Below are positions 9,008 to 19,337 of a stretch of DNA of 64,000 bases, piece by piece. This DNA is from Sinorhizobium meliloti 4H41 (GTDB taxonomy: Bacteria; Pseudomonadota; Alphaproteobacteria; Rhizobiales; Rhizobiaceae). Location: positions 62,001-126,000 of the forward strand of contig NZ_AQWP01000002.1 of assembly GCF_000375585.1 (NCBI RefSeq), written 5' to 3'. Every line of letters begins with the position of its first letter. Within the stretch, counting starts at the first letter, position 1. Position numbers and translations under genes: made by a program. The notes under the pieces were generated by a model that had not been told where the DNA came from, searched no databases, and saw only the letters and a program-made list of their open reading frames with translations.

Positions 9008-9505
9008 TCAGTCCGCTCCGAAGGCTGGATGATAAGTGACGGTGCCGGAAACCAGCCCTCCCGACAAGGGTAAAGCCATGAAATATTGCGGCGCACAACC
9101 CGGAAAAACAAGAGCAGGCTCGTTGCGGAACCCGAATCTATCATAGAAGGCCGGATTGCCCGCGAGGACGCAGCCTGAAGCCCCGGCTTTGCGCAGCATG
9201 TCGAGCCCGCGCCGCACAAGTGCGCTCCCCGTGCCGCGTCCTTGCCGATCCGGCCGCACCGACACGGGGCCGAGCCCGTACCAGCCGACCGCGAACGGGG
9301 TGATCGTGACAGGCGAAAATGCGATGTGACCGATCACCTCGCCCTCTTCCTCGGCAACGAGGGAAAGCGTCATCGCGTCCTCGGAGCGCAGTCGGTCGAT
9401 GATCCGGGCCTCCGTCTGGTCGCTATAGGGCTGCCCGGCGAAAGCCGCCTCGGTAATCTGCCGGATCGTCTCGGCATCGCCCGCGGTTTCCGGTCGGATG
9501 ATCAT
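9008..9505 (-). CDS. GNAT family N-acetyltransferase
   Basis: The 165-residue protein has the GNAT acetyl-CoA fold: an N-terminal MIIRPETAGDAETI strand-helix, the acetyl-CoA loop RQGRGTGSALVRRGL in the middle, and the GASGCVLAGNPAFYDRFGF stretch typical of the YhbS-like subgroup. The acceptor substrate is not predictable. The start codon overlaps the glmS stop (ATGA), so translation is coupled to the amino-sugar synthase; whether it acts on an amino sugar is unknown. Confidence 0.87.
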   Translation of the reverse strand: MIIRPETAGDAETIRQITEAAFAGQPYSDQTEARIIDRLRSEDAMTLSLVAEEEGEVIGHIAFSPVTITPFAVGWYGLGPVSVRPDRQGRGTGSALVRRGLDMLRKAGASGCVLAGNPAFYDRFGFRNEPALVFPGCAPQYFMALPLSGGLVSGTVTYHPAFGAD

Positions 9506-11328
9506 TCGACCGTCACCGATTTGGCGAGGTTGCGCGGCTGGTCCACGTCGGTCCCCATGAAGACGGCCGTATGGTAGGCGAGTAGCTGGACCGGCAATGA
9601 GAAGATCATCGGCGCGATGATCTCGTCGACTTCCGGCAGCACGATCGTGTGCATCGTATCGAGCTTCGACGCGGCCGCACCTTTCTCATCGGTTATCAGG
9701 ATGATGCGGCCGCCGCGCGCGGCCACCTCCTGCATGTTCGATACCGTCTTGTCGTAGAAGCGGTCATGCGGCGCGATGACGATGACGGGCATGTTTTCGT
9801 CGATCAAGGCGATCGGTCCGTGCTTCAGCTCGCCCGCGGCGTAACCTTCGGCGTGGATATACGAAATCTCCTTGAGCTTCAGCGCCCCTTCCATTGCCAG
9901 CGGGAAGCTGGTGCCGCGGCCGAGATAGAGCACGTCGTGGCATTTGGACAGTTCGCGCGACAGACTCTCGATCTTCGGCTGGATGCTGTTCAGCACCTGC
10001 CCCATGATGCGCGGCATTTCGGCAAGGCTCTTTACGAGCGCCTGCTCCTCTTCGTCGCTGATCGTCCCGCGGGCCTTGCCCGCGCCGACGGCGAGTGCGG
10101 CCAGAACCGCAAGCTGGCAGGTGAAGGCCTTGGTCGAGGCGACGCCGATCTCGGGGCCCGCAAGGATTGGAAAGACCGCGTCGGATTCCCGCGCGATGCT
10201 CGATTCGCGGGCGTTGACGACCGCGCCGATCTTGAGGCCGTGCTCCTTGCAATATCTCAGGGACGCCAGAGTGTCGGCGGTCTCGCCCGACTGCGAGATG
10301 AAAAGAGCCGCCGACTGCGGCGACAGCGGTATCTCGCGGTAGCGGAATTCGGATGCGACGTCGATTTCGACTGGCAGGCGGGCATAGCGCTCGAACCAGT
10401 ATTTGCCGATCAGGCCGGCGAGATAAGCGGTGCCGCAGGCAGAGATCGCCAGGCTCGGGATCTTGCCGAAATCGATGGCGTCGGAAATCGGAACGACACG
10501 ATTCTCTATGAAATTGACATAGTGCCCGAGAGCATGGGCGATGACCTCCGGCTGCTCATAGATCTCCTTCTCCATGAAATGGCGATGGTTGCCCTTGTCC
10601 ACCAGAAAGGCAGCAGCCGTCGAAATCTGGCGCGGACGCTCGACGACATTGCCGTCGAAATCGAAGATATGGACGCCGGTCTTGCCGATGACGGCCCAGT
10701 CACCATCGATGAGGTAGGTGATTTCATTGGTGAAGGGCGCAAGCGCGATCGCGTCCGAACCCAGGAACATCTCGCCGTTGCCGTGGCCGATCGCCAGCGG
10801 CGGTCCGTTGCGCGCCGCCATGATGGTCGACCGATCGTCTTCGAAAAGGACGGCCAGTGCGTAGGCGCCCTTGACGCACTTCAGCATGGCATGCATCGCC
10901 TCGCGCCGCCCAAGGCCGTCCCGGCGAAACTTTGCCAGAAGGTGCGCGACGACCTCGGTGTCCGTCTCCGTCTGGAATTCGGCGCCTGCTGCTGCAAGCT
11001 CGTCCTTGAGCTCGGCGAAATTCTCGATGATGCCGTTGTGAACCACGGCGACGCCTTCGGTGAAATGCGGGTGGGCGTTGCGTTCCGTGGGTGCTCCATG
11101 GGTTGCCCAGCGCGTGTGGGCGATGCCGATGGTGCCCGCCAGAGGCTCCTCTCTCAACCTGCTCTCGAGGTTGACCAGCTTGCCCTCGGCGCGCCGGCGC
11201 TGCAGCTTTCCCCCGTCGATCGTCGCGACGCCGGCCGAATCATAGCCGCGATACTCCAGGCGCTTCAATGCTTCGACCAGCCGCTCCGATACCGGCTGAT
11301 TCCCGACGATGCCAACAATCCCGCACAT
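9502..11328 (-). CDS. glmS: Glutamine--fructose-6-phosphate aminotransferase (isomerizing)
   Basis: GlmS makes glucosamine-6-phosphate, the first step to UDP-GlcNAc for peptidoglycan and lipid A. The 608-residue protein starts MCGIVGIVG, where the Cys after the initiator Met becomes the N-terminal glutaminase nucleophile, continues with the Ntn-hydrolase glutaminase domain (LEYRGYDSAGV) and carries two SIS sugar-isomerase domains (SACGTAYLAG, SQSGETADTLA). The end PRNLAKSVTVE is the classic family terminus. No glmS ribozyme is seen upstream; the 243 bases before it hold a rhizobial repeat. It lies downstream of glmU on the same strand. Confidence 0.97.
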   Translation of the reverse strand: MCGIVGIVGNQPVSERLVEALKRLEYRGYDSAGVATIDGGKLQRRRAEGKLVNLESRLREEPLAGTIGIAHTRWATHGAPTERNAHPHFTEGVAVVHNGIIENFAELKDELAAAGAEFQTETDTEVVAHLLAKFRRDGLGRREAMHAMLKCVKGAYALAVLFEDDRSTIMAARNGPPLAIGHGNGEMFLGSDAIALAPFTNEITYLIDGDWAVIGKTGVHIFDFDGNVVERPRQISTAAAFLVDKGNHRHFMEKEIYEQPEVIAHALGHYVNFIENRVVPISDAIDFGKIPSLAISACGTAYLAGLIGKYWFERYARLPVEIDVASEFRYREIPLSPQSAALFISQSGETADTLASLRYCKEHGLKIGAVVNARESSIARESDAVFPILAGPEIGVASTKAFTCQLAVLAALAVGAGKARGTISDEEEQALVKSLAEMPRIMGQVLNSIQPKIESLSRELSKCHDVLYLGRGTSFPLAMEGALKLKEISYIHAEGYAAGELKHGPIALIDENMPVIVIAPHDRFYDKTVSNMQEVAARGGRIILITDEKGAAASKLDTMHTIVLPEVDEIIAPMIFSLPVQLLAYHTAVFMGTDVDQPRNLAKSVTVE

Positions 11329-11369
11329 ATCCCTCTCCGCGTCTCTTCACGCCCTGCGGCGTATCAGCT

Positions 11370-11500
11370 CAAAAGTAACGACCACTGCATGTTTCCTCGA
11401 GTCGTACCGGCTCAAGGACAGGAATATGCAGCAACCCTAAAATGCCGCAGCGATCATTGCGCGTCTGACAAACGCGCGGCGCCGCAGGTGCCCGTTGAAA
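11370..11500. repeat. Rhizobial palindromic intergenic element (glmU-glmS gap)
   Basis: The gap between glmU and glmS contains the pair GCATGTTTCCT ... AGGAATATGC around a short spacer, then ATGCCGCAGCG and a second inverted pair GCGCGTCTGACAAACGCGC. From memory this arrangement is a recurrent rhizobial palindromic element. The distal part resembles the GCGTCTCATAAGACGCGCGGCG start of the RIME-like copies at 22.8 and 40.4 kb. It occupies most of the glmS leader, so it may shape the 5' end of that transcript. Confidence 0.6.
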
Positions 11501-11514
11501 GCCTTGGTAGCGAA

Positions 11515-11532
11515 ATTGCGTCGCGACGCAAT
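11515..11532. repeat. Perfect 18-bp palindrome downstream of glmU
   Basis: ATTGCGTCGCGACGCAAT is a perfect 18-base palindrome 39 bases past the glmU stop and about 187 bases upstream of glmS. With a 4-base loop it would form a 7-bp hairpin followed only by TTTCGC on the minus strand, so it would be a weak terminator. It could equally be a protein-binding site. There is no direct evidence for either. Confidence 0.4.
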
Positions 11533-11571
11533 CCGTTTTGATTTCACTTTCAGTTTCAATATTTAATGCGT

Positions 11572-12942
11572 CTACTCCGCGGCCTTTGCCCGCTTCCTGG
11601 CTGCCTTTTCCGCCTCGTAGCGCTCGCGCAATACGGGCGCCCTGCCGGGCTTGATGTCCTGGCGCGCACGGCCGAAAGCGACCGCATCCTCCGGCACGTC
11701 TTCCGTGATGACGCTTCCGGACGCCACGAGCGCCCCGTCGCCGATCGAAACCGGAGCGACGAGCGACGAATTGGAGCCTATGAAGGCGTTCGCGCCGATG
11801 CGGGTGACATGCTTGTTCACGCCATCGTAGTTGCAGGTAATGGTACCGGCGCCGATATTGGATCCGGCGCCGACGAAGGCGTCGCCGATATAGGTGAGGT
11901 GATTGACCTTGGCTCCGGCACCGATCTCCGCGTTCTTCACCTCGCAGAAATTGCCGACCTTCGACTTCGCTCCGAGGTCGGCGCCCGGGCGCAGGCGCGC
12001 GAAAGGTCCGACCGTAGCGCCGGCACGGACGTGAGCGCCTTCCAGATGGGAGAAGGCGTGGATGACCGCACCGCTTTCCACGCGCACGCCGGGCCCGAAG
12101 ACGACGTTCGGCTCGAGGAGAACGTCCTGGGCAAGTGTGGTGTCCCATGAGAGGAAGACGGTCTCGGGTGCGATCATCGACACGCCCGCCAGCATCAGTT
12201 CGTGACGACGGCGCTGCTGCCAGAGGCGCTCGATATAGGCAAGCTCGGCGCGGGTGTTGCAGCCGGTGAGTTCTTCTTCGGGCGCTTCGACAGCGATTGC
12301 ACGGCCACCGAGGGACCGCACGATCTCGACGAGATCGGTCAGGTAGTATTCGCCTTTCGCATTGGCGTTGCCGATCCGGTCCAGGAGATCGAGGGCCTTG
12401 CGGCCGTCGATCGCCATCAGCCCGCCATTGCAATAGGTGATGCGGCGCTCCTCGTCGGAGGCGTCCCGGTGTTCTCGGATGGCGACCAGCGCTCCATCCT
12501 TCACGATGAGACGCCCGTATCCGGTCGGGTCCGCCGCCTGGAAGCCAATCACCACGACGTCATCTCCGGCCGCAAGCCCGTCGCGGGCAGCCTTCAAGGG
12601 TGCGGCGGTGATAAGCGGCGTGTCTCCGAAAACAACGAGAACGTCGTCATAGCCTCTAGCGATCGCATCTCGGGCAGCAAGCACGGCGTGGGCGGTCCCA
12701 AGTCGCTCTTTCTGAAGAAAGGACGTGACGGCCACTTCGCCGGTAGCCGCCGCTGCAGATACGGCATCCGCATCGCGCCCGACGACCAGCGCCACATCGG
12801 AGATCGATGCACTCGCCAGGGCGTCGACGACGTGGGCGATCATCGGTCGCCCGGCAACCGGATGCAGCACCTTCGACATGGCCGATTTCATCCGCGTGCT
12901 CTCGCCAGCCGCCAGGATGATCGCCAGGCAAGTCCGTTCCAT
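11572..12942 (-). CDS. glmU: Bifunctional UDP-GlcNAc pyrophosphorylase / glucosamine-1-phosphate acetyltransferase
   Basis: GlmU carries out the last two steps to UDP-GlcNAc. The 456-residue protein has the nucleotidyltransferase signature [19 protein letters not shown] at residues 9-27 (the usual GEGTRM reads GESTRM) and a C-terminal left-handed beta-helix of hexapeptide repeats ([20 protein letters not shown] onward) with the acetyl-CoA-binding end. The ATG at 12942 has a perfect AAGGAG ribosome site 7 bases upstream; an in-frame extension of 31 Arg/Lys-rich residues is rejected. It sits upstream of glmS on the same strand, giving a UDP-GlcNAc gene pair. Confidence 0.96.
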   Translation of the reverse strand: MERTCLAIILAAGESTRMKSAMSKVLHPVAGRPMIAHVVDALASASISDVALVVGRDADAVSAAAATGEVAVTSFLQKERLGTAHAVLAARDAIARGYDDVLVVFGDTPLITAAPLKAARDGLAAGDDVVVIGFQAADPTGYGRLIVKDGALVAIREHRDASDEERRITYCNGGLMAIDGRKALDLLDRIGNANAKGEYYLTDLVEIVRSLGGRAIAVEAPEEELTGCNTRAELAYIERLWQQRRRHELMLAGVSMIAPETVFLSWDTTLAQDVLLEPNVVFGPGVRVESGAVIHAFSHLEGAHVRAGATVGPFARLRPGADLGAKSKVGNFCEVKNAEIGAGAKVNHLTYIGDAFVGAGSNIGAGTITCNYDGVNKHVTRIGANAFIGSNSSLVAPVSIGDGALVASGSVITEDVPEDAVAFGRARQDIKPGRAPVLRERYEAEKAARKRAKAAE

Positions 12943-13095
12943 ACTCTGATCTCCTTGATACCCTCTCGGGACATTTTTCCGACGCGGCGTCTCGCGCCTG
13001 CCCGCGCGCTTTTTGCGCGTTCCTATCAGCAACATATTGCGAGAACCATAATTCGCACAATCACGTCGCGTTAATCCGGTTCAAACCGTATGATA

Positions 13096-14742
13096 TCAGC
13101 CCGGCGGCCGCAGACGGCTTTCGGTGAGCAGGCCGCTCTCCTCCAGAATGGGATAGGCGACGGAGGCGATGTGCGCGTTGATGCGCTTCAGGTCCCGCAG
13201 CATGTCGAGGTGCAGCGAACTGGTTTGCAGGCTTTCCAGAAGGCCGTCACGCAACCGCTCCAGGTGGCGCTCTGCGGAGCGTTTCTCCATATGCCGCACG
13301 TCGACCTTGACCTCGATGAGATGACGCGCCAGGTCGGCATTGCGGGTGACGAAGATGGTCTGCGCGATGCGCAGATTGTCGATGGTGAGGTTGAAAAGGC
13401 CCTTCAGCTCCTGATAGCCATCCTCCGAGAACCGCAAGCCGCCCCTCACCTTCTTGGCGATCTGTTCACAGAGACCCTTTTCGATGATGTCGCCCATGTG
13501 CTCGAGATTGATGGCATAGTCGATGATCACGATCGAACGGCGCCCGTCCTCCTCGTTCAAGCCATCGCGGCCAAGCCGGGACAGAAAGATCTTCACTTCC
13601 TGCTGCAGGAGGTCGACCTGCCGCTCGATATTCTCGATATCGCCCAATTCGTTGACATCATTCTTGCTGAACGCCTCGGAGGTCCGCAACAGCATGACCT
13701 CGATCAGGTCGCCCACCCTCAGGACCTCTCGCGTGGCGCCGGAAAGAGCCATCACCGGCGTATCGAGCGCCGCCTCATCGAGGTAGCGCGGCCCGGTTTC
13801 GGCCGCTTCGTCATCGGGGAAGAACCGATTCATGGTGCGGGCGAGCAACCCCGCAAAGGGCCAGGCAATCATCGCCAGCACCAGATTGAACAGCAGGTGA
13901 ACGTCGACGGGCAGGTTCTGCCGCGGCAACGGCAGGCTCTGCAGGAAGTCGGCGCTGGCGCCAACCGCCGGAAGGGCGATGAGACAGCCGATGCCGCGCA
14001 CCACGAGATTGCCCAGCGTGACCCGGCGGGCCGCCGGCGGGGAGCCGAGCGTGGTGATGACCGGCGGGATCGCGCCACCGAGATTGGCACCGAGCACCAG
14101 AGCGACCGTCAATACGGGAGAAAGCACGCCGGCGGATGAAAGCGACAGCACCAGCATGACGACGGCGAGGCTGGACGACGACGCGAAGGCAAGACCGGCC
14201 GCAATGATCATCGCCACGGGCAAGGCGTTGTCGAGCATGCCGAGAAACGCTCCCAGAGCCTGGGATTGGCGCATCGGCTCGGTCGCCGTGCCGAGCAGTT
14301 CGAGCGACAGAAGCATCAGACCGATGCCCACGAGCGCGTAGCCGGCGCCCTGGCGCGCGCTCGACCGGCTCAGGCGGTGTGTGGCCACGCCTGCGAGGAT
14401 GAGCAGCGGCGAAAGCCATCCGATGCCGAGTGCGACGATCCAGGCCGTCATCGCCGTGCCGACATTGGCGCCCAGCAGCACGATCTGCGCCATCTGCGAA
14501 CGGATGAGCCCCTTCTCGACGAACGAGGCCGTCATCAGTGCCGTGGCCGTCGAGCTCTGCAGCCCGAGCGTTGCGACGAGCCCCGTCGCAAAAGCCCGGA
14601 AGGGACCGTTCGTTCCGCGCGCAAGGCCTGCGCGCAGGCGCGCCCCGAAGGCACGTGTCACCCCGTCCTTGACCAGCGACAGGCCGAAGAGCAGCAGCGC
14701 AACTGCACCAAAGAGATTGACCATCACGATCGTGGACTGCAT
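13096..14742 (-). CDS. Na+/phosphate cotransporter (NptA/YjbB type) with C-terminal PhoU domain
   Basis: The 548-residue protein has an N-terminal membrane domain of about eight helices (to about residue 310) carrying the inverted QSS repeats of Na/Pi cotransporters: LGLQSSTATALMTASF near residue 60 and the second copy LAFASSSSLAVVML near residue 190. A soluble PhoU-like helical bundle follows (IENIERQVDLLQQEVKIFL and repeats of HLERLRDGLL). It probably moves phosphate with sodium, often as an efflux or low-affinity route; direction cannot be read from sequence. No strong ribosome site precedes the ATG. It is divergent from the ppiD-trp-moa operon. Confidence 0.88.
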   Translation of the reverse strand: MQSTIVMVNLFGAVALLLFGLSLVKDGVTRAFGARLRAGLARGTNGPFRAFATGLVATLGLQSSTATALMTASFVEKGLIRSQMAQIVLLGANVGTAMTAWIVALGIGWLSPLLILAGVATHRLSRSSARQGAGYALVGIGLMLLSLELLGTATEPMRQSQALGAFLGMLDNALPVAMIIAAGLAFASSSSLAVVMLVLSLSSAGVLSPVLTVALVLGANLGGAIPPVITTLGSPPAARRVTLGNLVVRGIGCLIALPAVGASADFLQSLPLPRQNLPVDVHLLFNLVLAMIAWPFAGLLARTMNRFFPDDEAAETGPRYLDEAALDTPVMALSGATREVLRVGDLIEVMLLRTSEAFSKNDVNELGDIENIERQVDLLQQEVKIFLSRLGRDGLNEEDGRRSIVIIDYAINLEHMGDIIEKGLCEQIAKKVRGGLRFSEDGYQELKGLFNLTIDNLRIAQTIFVTRNADLARHLIEVKVDVRHMEKRSAERHLERLRDGLLESLQTSSLHLDMLRDLKRINAHIASVAYPILEESGLLTESRLRPPG

Positions 14743-15093
14743 GGAGGTGATTTCCCGTAATGGCCGGCGGATCGAAAATCTCGGTGGAGTATCAAAAAAC
14801 GATTCCCATCAGTTTGCCACACCGGGGCGCGCTTCCAACGCCTAATTTGCAGCTCACTTTAAGTTGCCGGCTAACAAATTCCGACATTGCCTTCGTCGTT
14901 AGCGCCTTTTGCAGCCTTTGCTCTTGAATGCCCCGGCAGCCCTGATGCGCGCTGTCATGGCGATGGGGTGGCAAGTTCAACTCCGCCGGCGGCAATTTGC
15001 GACGAACCGGCCTTCAATTCCTCTCTGGTTTGTTCTAAGGAACGAATTCATTCGGCGTAATGCCGACGCATCCCAACGAGGTTTTCTGCCCCC
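14743..15093. other. Divergent intergenic region, no gene seen
   Basis: These 351 bases separate the phosphate cotransporter (minus) and the PPIase operon (plus) and must carry both promoters. No RNA gene, repeat or conserved coding frame is evident. The final about 100 bases before the plus gene are AT-richer than the surroundings, consistent with a promoter there. Confidence 0.5.
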
Positions 15094-16986
15094 ATGCTCG
15101 ACTCCCTGAGAAACGCTGCCCAGACCCGGGTCGTCAAAGGCCTGCTGGCCCTTCTCATCCTCTCATTCATGGTGTGGGGTGGTCAGACGTTGATGGTGCC
15201 AAGCACTCCCAATGCGGTCGTTACCGTCGGCGACATCAAGGTATCGGCGAGCGACTTTCGCCTGGCTTACGAACGGCAGATCGCCCTGCTCTCGCGCCAG
15301 CTCGGTACGCCTTTGTCGCGCCAGCAGGCACAAGCCTTTGGCGTCGAGAACCAGGTCTACGCCCAGCTCGTCGCCGGTGCCGCCCTCGACCAGCTCGCTA
15401 CCGACATGAATCTCGGTCTTTCGGAAGACAGGCTTGCGCGGCTGATCGGCGAAGACCCGGCCTTCCATGGCGTCAACGGGCAGTTCGACCGGCTGACATT
15501 TTCGAGCGTGCTGCGCAATGCCGGGCTGACCGAGCAGGATTACATCAACAACCGCAGCCAGGTCGCGGTTCGATCTCAGATCGTCGATGCGCTCACGGAT
15601 GGTTACACGGCGCCCAAGATACTCGTCGACGCCATTGGCAATTACCGTCACGAGACGCGCACGATCGACTATCTGCTGCTTTCCAACGCAAATATCGATG
15701 CGGTCAAAACGCCGGGCGACGAGGTGCTCGCGCCCTGGTTCGAAAGCCGCAAGGCGAACTATCGCGCTCCGGAATACCGCAAGATCAGCTACATCAAGCT
15801 GGAGCCCGAGGACCTGGCCGCACCCGACGCCGTGACGGAGGAAGAGCTTCGCGCCGATTATGAGAAGCGCAAGGAGAGCTACCGCACGCCGGCAACGAGG
15901 ACGGTCGAGCAGCTCACCTTCCCGTCGCGCGAGGCCGCCGACGCCGCGGCCGCCAAGCTTGCGGCCGGCACGTCCTTCGACGATCTGGTCAAGGCCGAGG
16001 GCAAGACGTCGGCAGATGTACTCCTCGGCGACTTCACCAAGGAGCGCATGCCGGACGCAAAGATTGCCGATGCAGCCTTTGCCGTTGCCCAGGATGGCGG
16101 CACCACGCCCGTCGTCGAAGGTGCATTCGGCCCGGTCATCCTGCGCGTAACCAACATCCGGCCCGATGCGGTTCGCAGCTTTGACGAAGTCAAGGAAGAA
16201 CTGCGCAACGAAATCGCCCTCGACGCCGCCCGCGAGCAGCTCGTCGGTCTTCATGACAAGATCGAAGATGAACGCGCCGGCGGCGTGACCGTCAAGGAGA
16301 TCGCCGAACAGCTGAAGCTCAAGCTCGTCACGGTCGACGCGGTCGACGCTTCCGGCAAGGATCAAAACGGCGACGAAGTTAAGGACCTTCCGGAACCGCG
16401 CGCCCTTCTCCAGGAAGTCTTCAAGGCTGATGTCGGAACGGATACCCTTGCCGTCAATATCGGGCGCGACGGCTCCGCATGGTTCGATGTCGAGGAAATC
16501 ATTCCGGCCCGGGACCGGACGCTTGACGAAGTGCGCGACGAAGTGGCCGCCGACTGGACTGCGGAGCAGCAGCGCGCGGCACTGGCCGCCAAGGCGAAGG
16601 AACTCAAGGAACGTATCGAGAAGGGCGCCAAGCTCGCCGATATCGCAAGCGAACTCGGCCTTGTCGTCGAGACCAAGACCGGGCTGACCCGCGGGACCAA
16701 CGATGCGAGTCTGAGTCCTGCCGCGGTGATCGCGGCCTTCGGCGGCCCGAACGGCCATGTCGCCAATGCCCCGGGGATCGGCGGCGATGGCCAGGTGCTC
16801 ATGCAGGTTACATCGGTCGAAGAGAAAGCGCCTGCCGACGCCCTCGACAACGACAGCAGCCAGATCGAAGCGATTGCGCGCGCGAGCGGTGACGACATCC
16901 TGGATCAGATGGTCTCCACCTTGCAAACCGCCTACGGCGTTTCGATCAACCAGTCGCTTGCCGAAACGGCCCTGGCGCAACGGTGA
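15094..16986 (+). CDS. ppiD: Membrane-anchored peptidyl-prolyl isomerase, PpiD/SurA-like
   Basis: The 630-residue protein begins with a short cytoplasmic stretch and one membrane helix (GLLALLILSFMVWGGQTLM, about residues 20-38), then a SurA-N-like helical domain (VTVGDIKVSASDFRLAYERQ) and a parvulin-type rotamase region around residues 250-360. This is the layout of PpiD, the inner-membrane chaperone that helps outer-membrane proteins leave the Sec translocon. Parvulin residues are only partly conserved by eye, so it may be chaperone rather than isomerase. Its stop is 18 bases before trpD, and it heads the trp-moa operon. Confidence 0.88.
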   Translation: MLDSLRNAAQTRVVKGLLALLILSFMVWGGQTLMVPSTPNAVVTVGDIKVSASDFRLAYERQIALLSRQLGTPLSRQQAQAFGVENQVYAQLVAGAALDQLATDMNLGLSEDRLARLIGEDPAFHGVNGQFDRLTFSSVLRNAGLTEQDYINNRSQVAVRSQIVDALTDGYTAPKILVDAIGNYRHETRTIDYLLLSNANIDAVKTPGDEVLAPWFESRKANYRAPEYRKISYIKLEPEDLAAPDAVTEEELRADYEKRKESYRTPATRTVEQLTFPSREAADAAAAKLAAGTSFDDLVKAEGKTSADVLLGDFTKERMPDAKIADAAFAVAQDGGTTPVVEGAFGPVILRVTNIRPDAVRSFDEVKEELRNEIALDAAREQLVGLHDKIEDERAGGVTVKEIAEQLKLKLVTVDAVDASGKDQNGDEVKDLPEPRALLQEVFKADVGTDTLAVNIGRDGSAWFDVEEIIPARDRTLDEVRDEVAADWTAEQQRAALAAKAKELKERIEKGAKLADIASELGLVVETKTGLTRGTNDASLSPAAVIAAFGGPNGHVANAPGIGGDGQVLMQVTSVEEKAPADALDNDSSQIEAIARASGDDILDQMVSTLQTAYGVSINQSLAETALAQR

Positions 16987-17004
16987 CGACGGAGAAGCAA
17001 ACCC

Positions 17005-18018
17005 ATGAGTGATTTGAAACCGTTCGTCGCGAAAGTCGCAGCGCGCGAGGCACTGAGTCGCGAGGATGCGCGCGCGGCCTTCGAGATCATCATGTCCGGA
17101 GCCGCCACGCCATCGCAGATCGGCGGTTTTCTGATGGCGCTCCGGGTGCGTGGCGAAACGGTCGACGAGATCGTGGGCGCGGTCGGCGCCATGCGCGCAC
17201 GCATGTTGCCCGTGGAAGCGCCTGACGGTGCGATCGACATCGTCGGCACGGGCGGCGACGGTGCCGGTACCTACAACATTTCCACACTCGCCGCGCTGAT
17301 CGTCGCGGGTGCCGGTGTACCGGTCGCCAAGCATGGCAACCGCGCGCTCAGCTCGAAGTCCGGAACGGCCGATGCGCTCTCCTGCCTCGGGGTCAATCTC
17401 GATATCGGACCCGCGACAATCTCGCGCTGTATTGCCGAAGCCGGTCTCGGCTTCATGTTCGCCCAGCAGCACCATTCGGCAATGCGCCACGTCGGCCCGA
17501 CGCGGGTGGAACTTGGAACGAGAACCATTTTCAATCTGCTCGGCCCCCTCGCCAACCCCGCCGGCGTCAGGCAGCAGCTCGTCGGCGTCTATGCGCCGCA
17601 ATGGGTCGACCCGCTCGCGGAAGTGCTCCGCGATCTCGGTTCGCAAAGCGTCTGGGTCGTGCATGGCGAAGGGCTCGACGAGATCACGACCACCGGCGTG
17701 ACCAAAGTGGCGGCGCTCAAGGACGGCACGATCACCAACTTCGAGCTGACGCCGGCCGATTTCGGCCTCGAACGCGTGTCGCTCGATGCCTTGAAGGGCG
17801 GAGACGGAGCCCACAATGCCGCTGCGTTGCAGGCCGTTCTCGACGGCGCGGAAAATGCCTACCGGGACATTTCCCTTGCGAATGCCGCCGCGTCGTTGAT
17901 GATAGCAGGGCGCGCCAGGGACCTGTCCGAAGGCATGGCGCTGGCCCGGCAATCGCTTTCGAGCGGCGGTGCCAAGGTCGCCTTGCAGCGGTTGATCACC
18001 GTCTCGAACGCGGCTTGA
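17005..18018 (+). CDS. trpD: Anthranilate phosphoribosyltransferase
   Basis: TrpD joins anthranilate to PRPP in tryptophan synthesis. The 337-residue protein has the PRPP-binding GTGGDG at residues 81-86, [15 protein letters not shown] (the second signature, around 106-120), and [13 protein letters not shown]. Length is normal. A GGAG-like ribosome site precedes the ATG. The order ppiD-trpD-trpC-moaC-moeA is packed, with 18- and 9-base gaps and then overlaps. Confidence 0.97.
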   Translation: MSDLKPFVAKVAAREALSREDARAAFEIIMSGAATPSQIGGFLMALRVRGETVDEIVGAVGAMRARMLPVEAPDGAIDIVGTGGDGAGTYNISTLAALIVAGAGVPVAKHGNRALSSKSGTADALSCLGVNLDIGPATISRCIAEAGLGFMFAQQHHSAMRHVGPTRVELGTRTIFNLLGPLANPAGVRQQLVGVYAPQWVDPLAEVLRDLGSQSVWVVHGEGLDEITTTGVTKVAALKDGTITNFELTPADFGLERVSLDALKGGDGAHNAAALQAVLDGAENAYRDISLANAAASLMIAGRARDLSEGMALARQSLSSGGAKVALQRLITVSNAA

Positions 18019-18027
18019 GGAGAAGAC

Positions 18028-18843
18028 ATGACGGACATCCTGCGCCGCATCGAAGCCTATAAGCGAGAGGAGATCGCCGCTGCGAAAGCGCGCGTTCCGC
18101 TCGAAGAGTTGAAGGCGCGGGCCGCCGATCAGTCGGCGCCGCGCGGTTTCCACGCCGCGCTTTTGGCCCGGCGGGAAAAAGGCCAGTTCGGGCTGATCGC
18201 CGAAATCAAGAAGGCGAGCCCCTCGAAGGGTTTGATCCGGCCCGATTTCGACCCTCCGGAACTGGCGAAGGCCTATGCCGCGGGCGGCGCTGCCTGCCTC
18301 TCCGTCCTGACCGACGCGCCGAGCTTCCAGGGTGCGCCGGAGTTCCTGACGAAGGCACGCGAGGCCTGCCCGCTCCCGGCTCTGCGCAAGGACTTCATGT
18401 TCGACACCTATCAGGTTTTCGAAGCGCGCGCCTGGGGCGCCGATTGCATACTGCTGATCATGGCTTCGCTTGGCGACGATGATGCGCGCCGGCTGGAAGA
18501 AGCCGCGTTTGCACTCGGCATGGATGTCCTCGTCGAAGTACACGACGCGGAGGAGATGGAGCGAGCACTTCGCCTGTCATCGCCGCTCGTCGGGATCAAC
18601 AACCGTAATCTCAGGACGTTCGAGGTCGACCTCGCCGTCTCCGAACGGCTCGCGGCAATGGTTTCCTCAGACCGTCTCCTGGTCGGCGAAAGCGGCGTTT
18701 TCACCCACGAAGACTGCCGGCGCCTCGAGAAGAGCGGGATTACGACCTTCCTGGTCGGTGAAAGCCTGATGAGGAAGGACGACGTGGAGGCGGCGACGCG
18801 CGCGCTGCTGACCGGCTCGGCAAATATCCTGGCGGCAGAGTGA
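18028..18843 (+). CDS. trpC: Indole-3-glycerol phosphate synthase
   Basis: TrpC closes the indole ring from CdRP in the fourth step of tryptophan synthesis. The 271-residue TIM barrel shows the signature [12 protein letters not shown] (about residues 57-68), [25 protein letters not shown] and [13 protein letters not shown]. It is a stand-alone IGPS with no fused TrpF, as usual in alphaproteobacteria. A GAGGAG ribosome site precedes it, and its stop overlaps the moaC start. Confidence 0.97.
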   Translation: MTDILRRIEAYKREEIAAAKARVPLEELKARAADQSAPRGFHAALLARREKGQFGLIAEIKKASPSKGLIRPDFDPPELAKAYAAGGAACLSVLTDAPSFQGAPEFLTKAREACPLPALRKDFMFDTYQVFEARAWGADCILLIMASLGDDDARRLEEAAFALGMDVLVEVHDAEEMERALRLSSPLVGINNRNLRTFEVDLAVSERLAAMVSSDRLLVGESGVFTHEDCRRLEKSGITTFLVGESLMRKDDVEAATRALLTGSANILAAE

Positions 18844-19337
18844 TGAGCGGGCCGACCCTCACCCATATAGACAGCGCCGGCGAAGCCCGCATGGTCGATG
18901 TCGGCGACAAGGCCGAGACGGTCCGTATCGCTGTCGCGGAGGGCTTCGTCAGGATGAAGCCGGAGACGCTGACACTCATTCGCGAAGGAAATGCCAAGAA
19001 GGGCGACGTGATCGCGACCGCCCGGCTGGCGGGCATCATGGCCGCCAAGCAGACATCCAGCCTCATTCCGCTCTGCCATCCCTTGATGCTGACGAAAGTG
19101 TCCGTCGATATTACGCCGGATGACGCCCTTCCCGGATTGCGGGTCGAAGCGATGGCGAAGCTGACCGGACGGACGGGTGTCGAAATGGAGGCGTTGACCG
19201 CCGTCAGCGTAGCCTGCCTGACGATATACGACATGGCCAAGGCCGCTGACCGGGAAATGGAAATCTCCGGCGTGCGGCTGGTCAGCAAGTCGGGCGGGCG
19301 TTCCGGCGATTATCACGGCGGGGGAGAGATGCGCTGA
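18840..19337 (+). CDS. moaC: Cyclic pyranopterin monophosphate synthase MoaC
   Basis: MoaC converts the MoaA product to cyclic pyranopterin monophosphate, the first molybdopterin intermediate. The 165-residue protein shows the active-site block [13 protein letters not shown] near residue 70 and [20 protein letters not shown], both hallmarks of the family. Two ATGs in a row (18840, 18843) are possible starts; the first overlaps the trpC stop (ATGATGA). Its own stop overlaps the moeA ATG. Confidence 0.96.
   Translation: MMSGPTLTHIDSAGEARMVDVGDKAETVRIAVAEGFVRMKPETLTLIREGNAKKGDVIATARLAGIMAAKQTSSLIPLCHPLMLTKVSVDITPDDALPGLRVEAMAKLTGRTGVEMEALTAVSVACLTIYDMAKAADREMEISGVRLVSKSGGRSGDYHGGGEMR

Noticed and set aside
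9649..11541. 630-codon plus-strand frame opposite glmS
   Set aside because: Antisense shadow; glmS on the minus strand is complete.
15163..18543. 1126-codon open frame on the minus strand opposite ppiD, trpD and trpC
   Set aside because: Runs across three well-identified plus-strand genes and shows no domain; codon-bias artefact.
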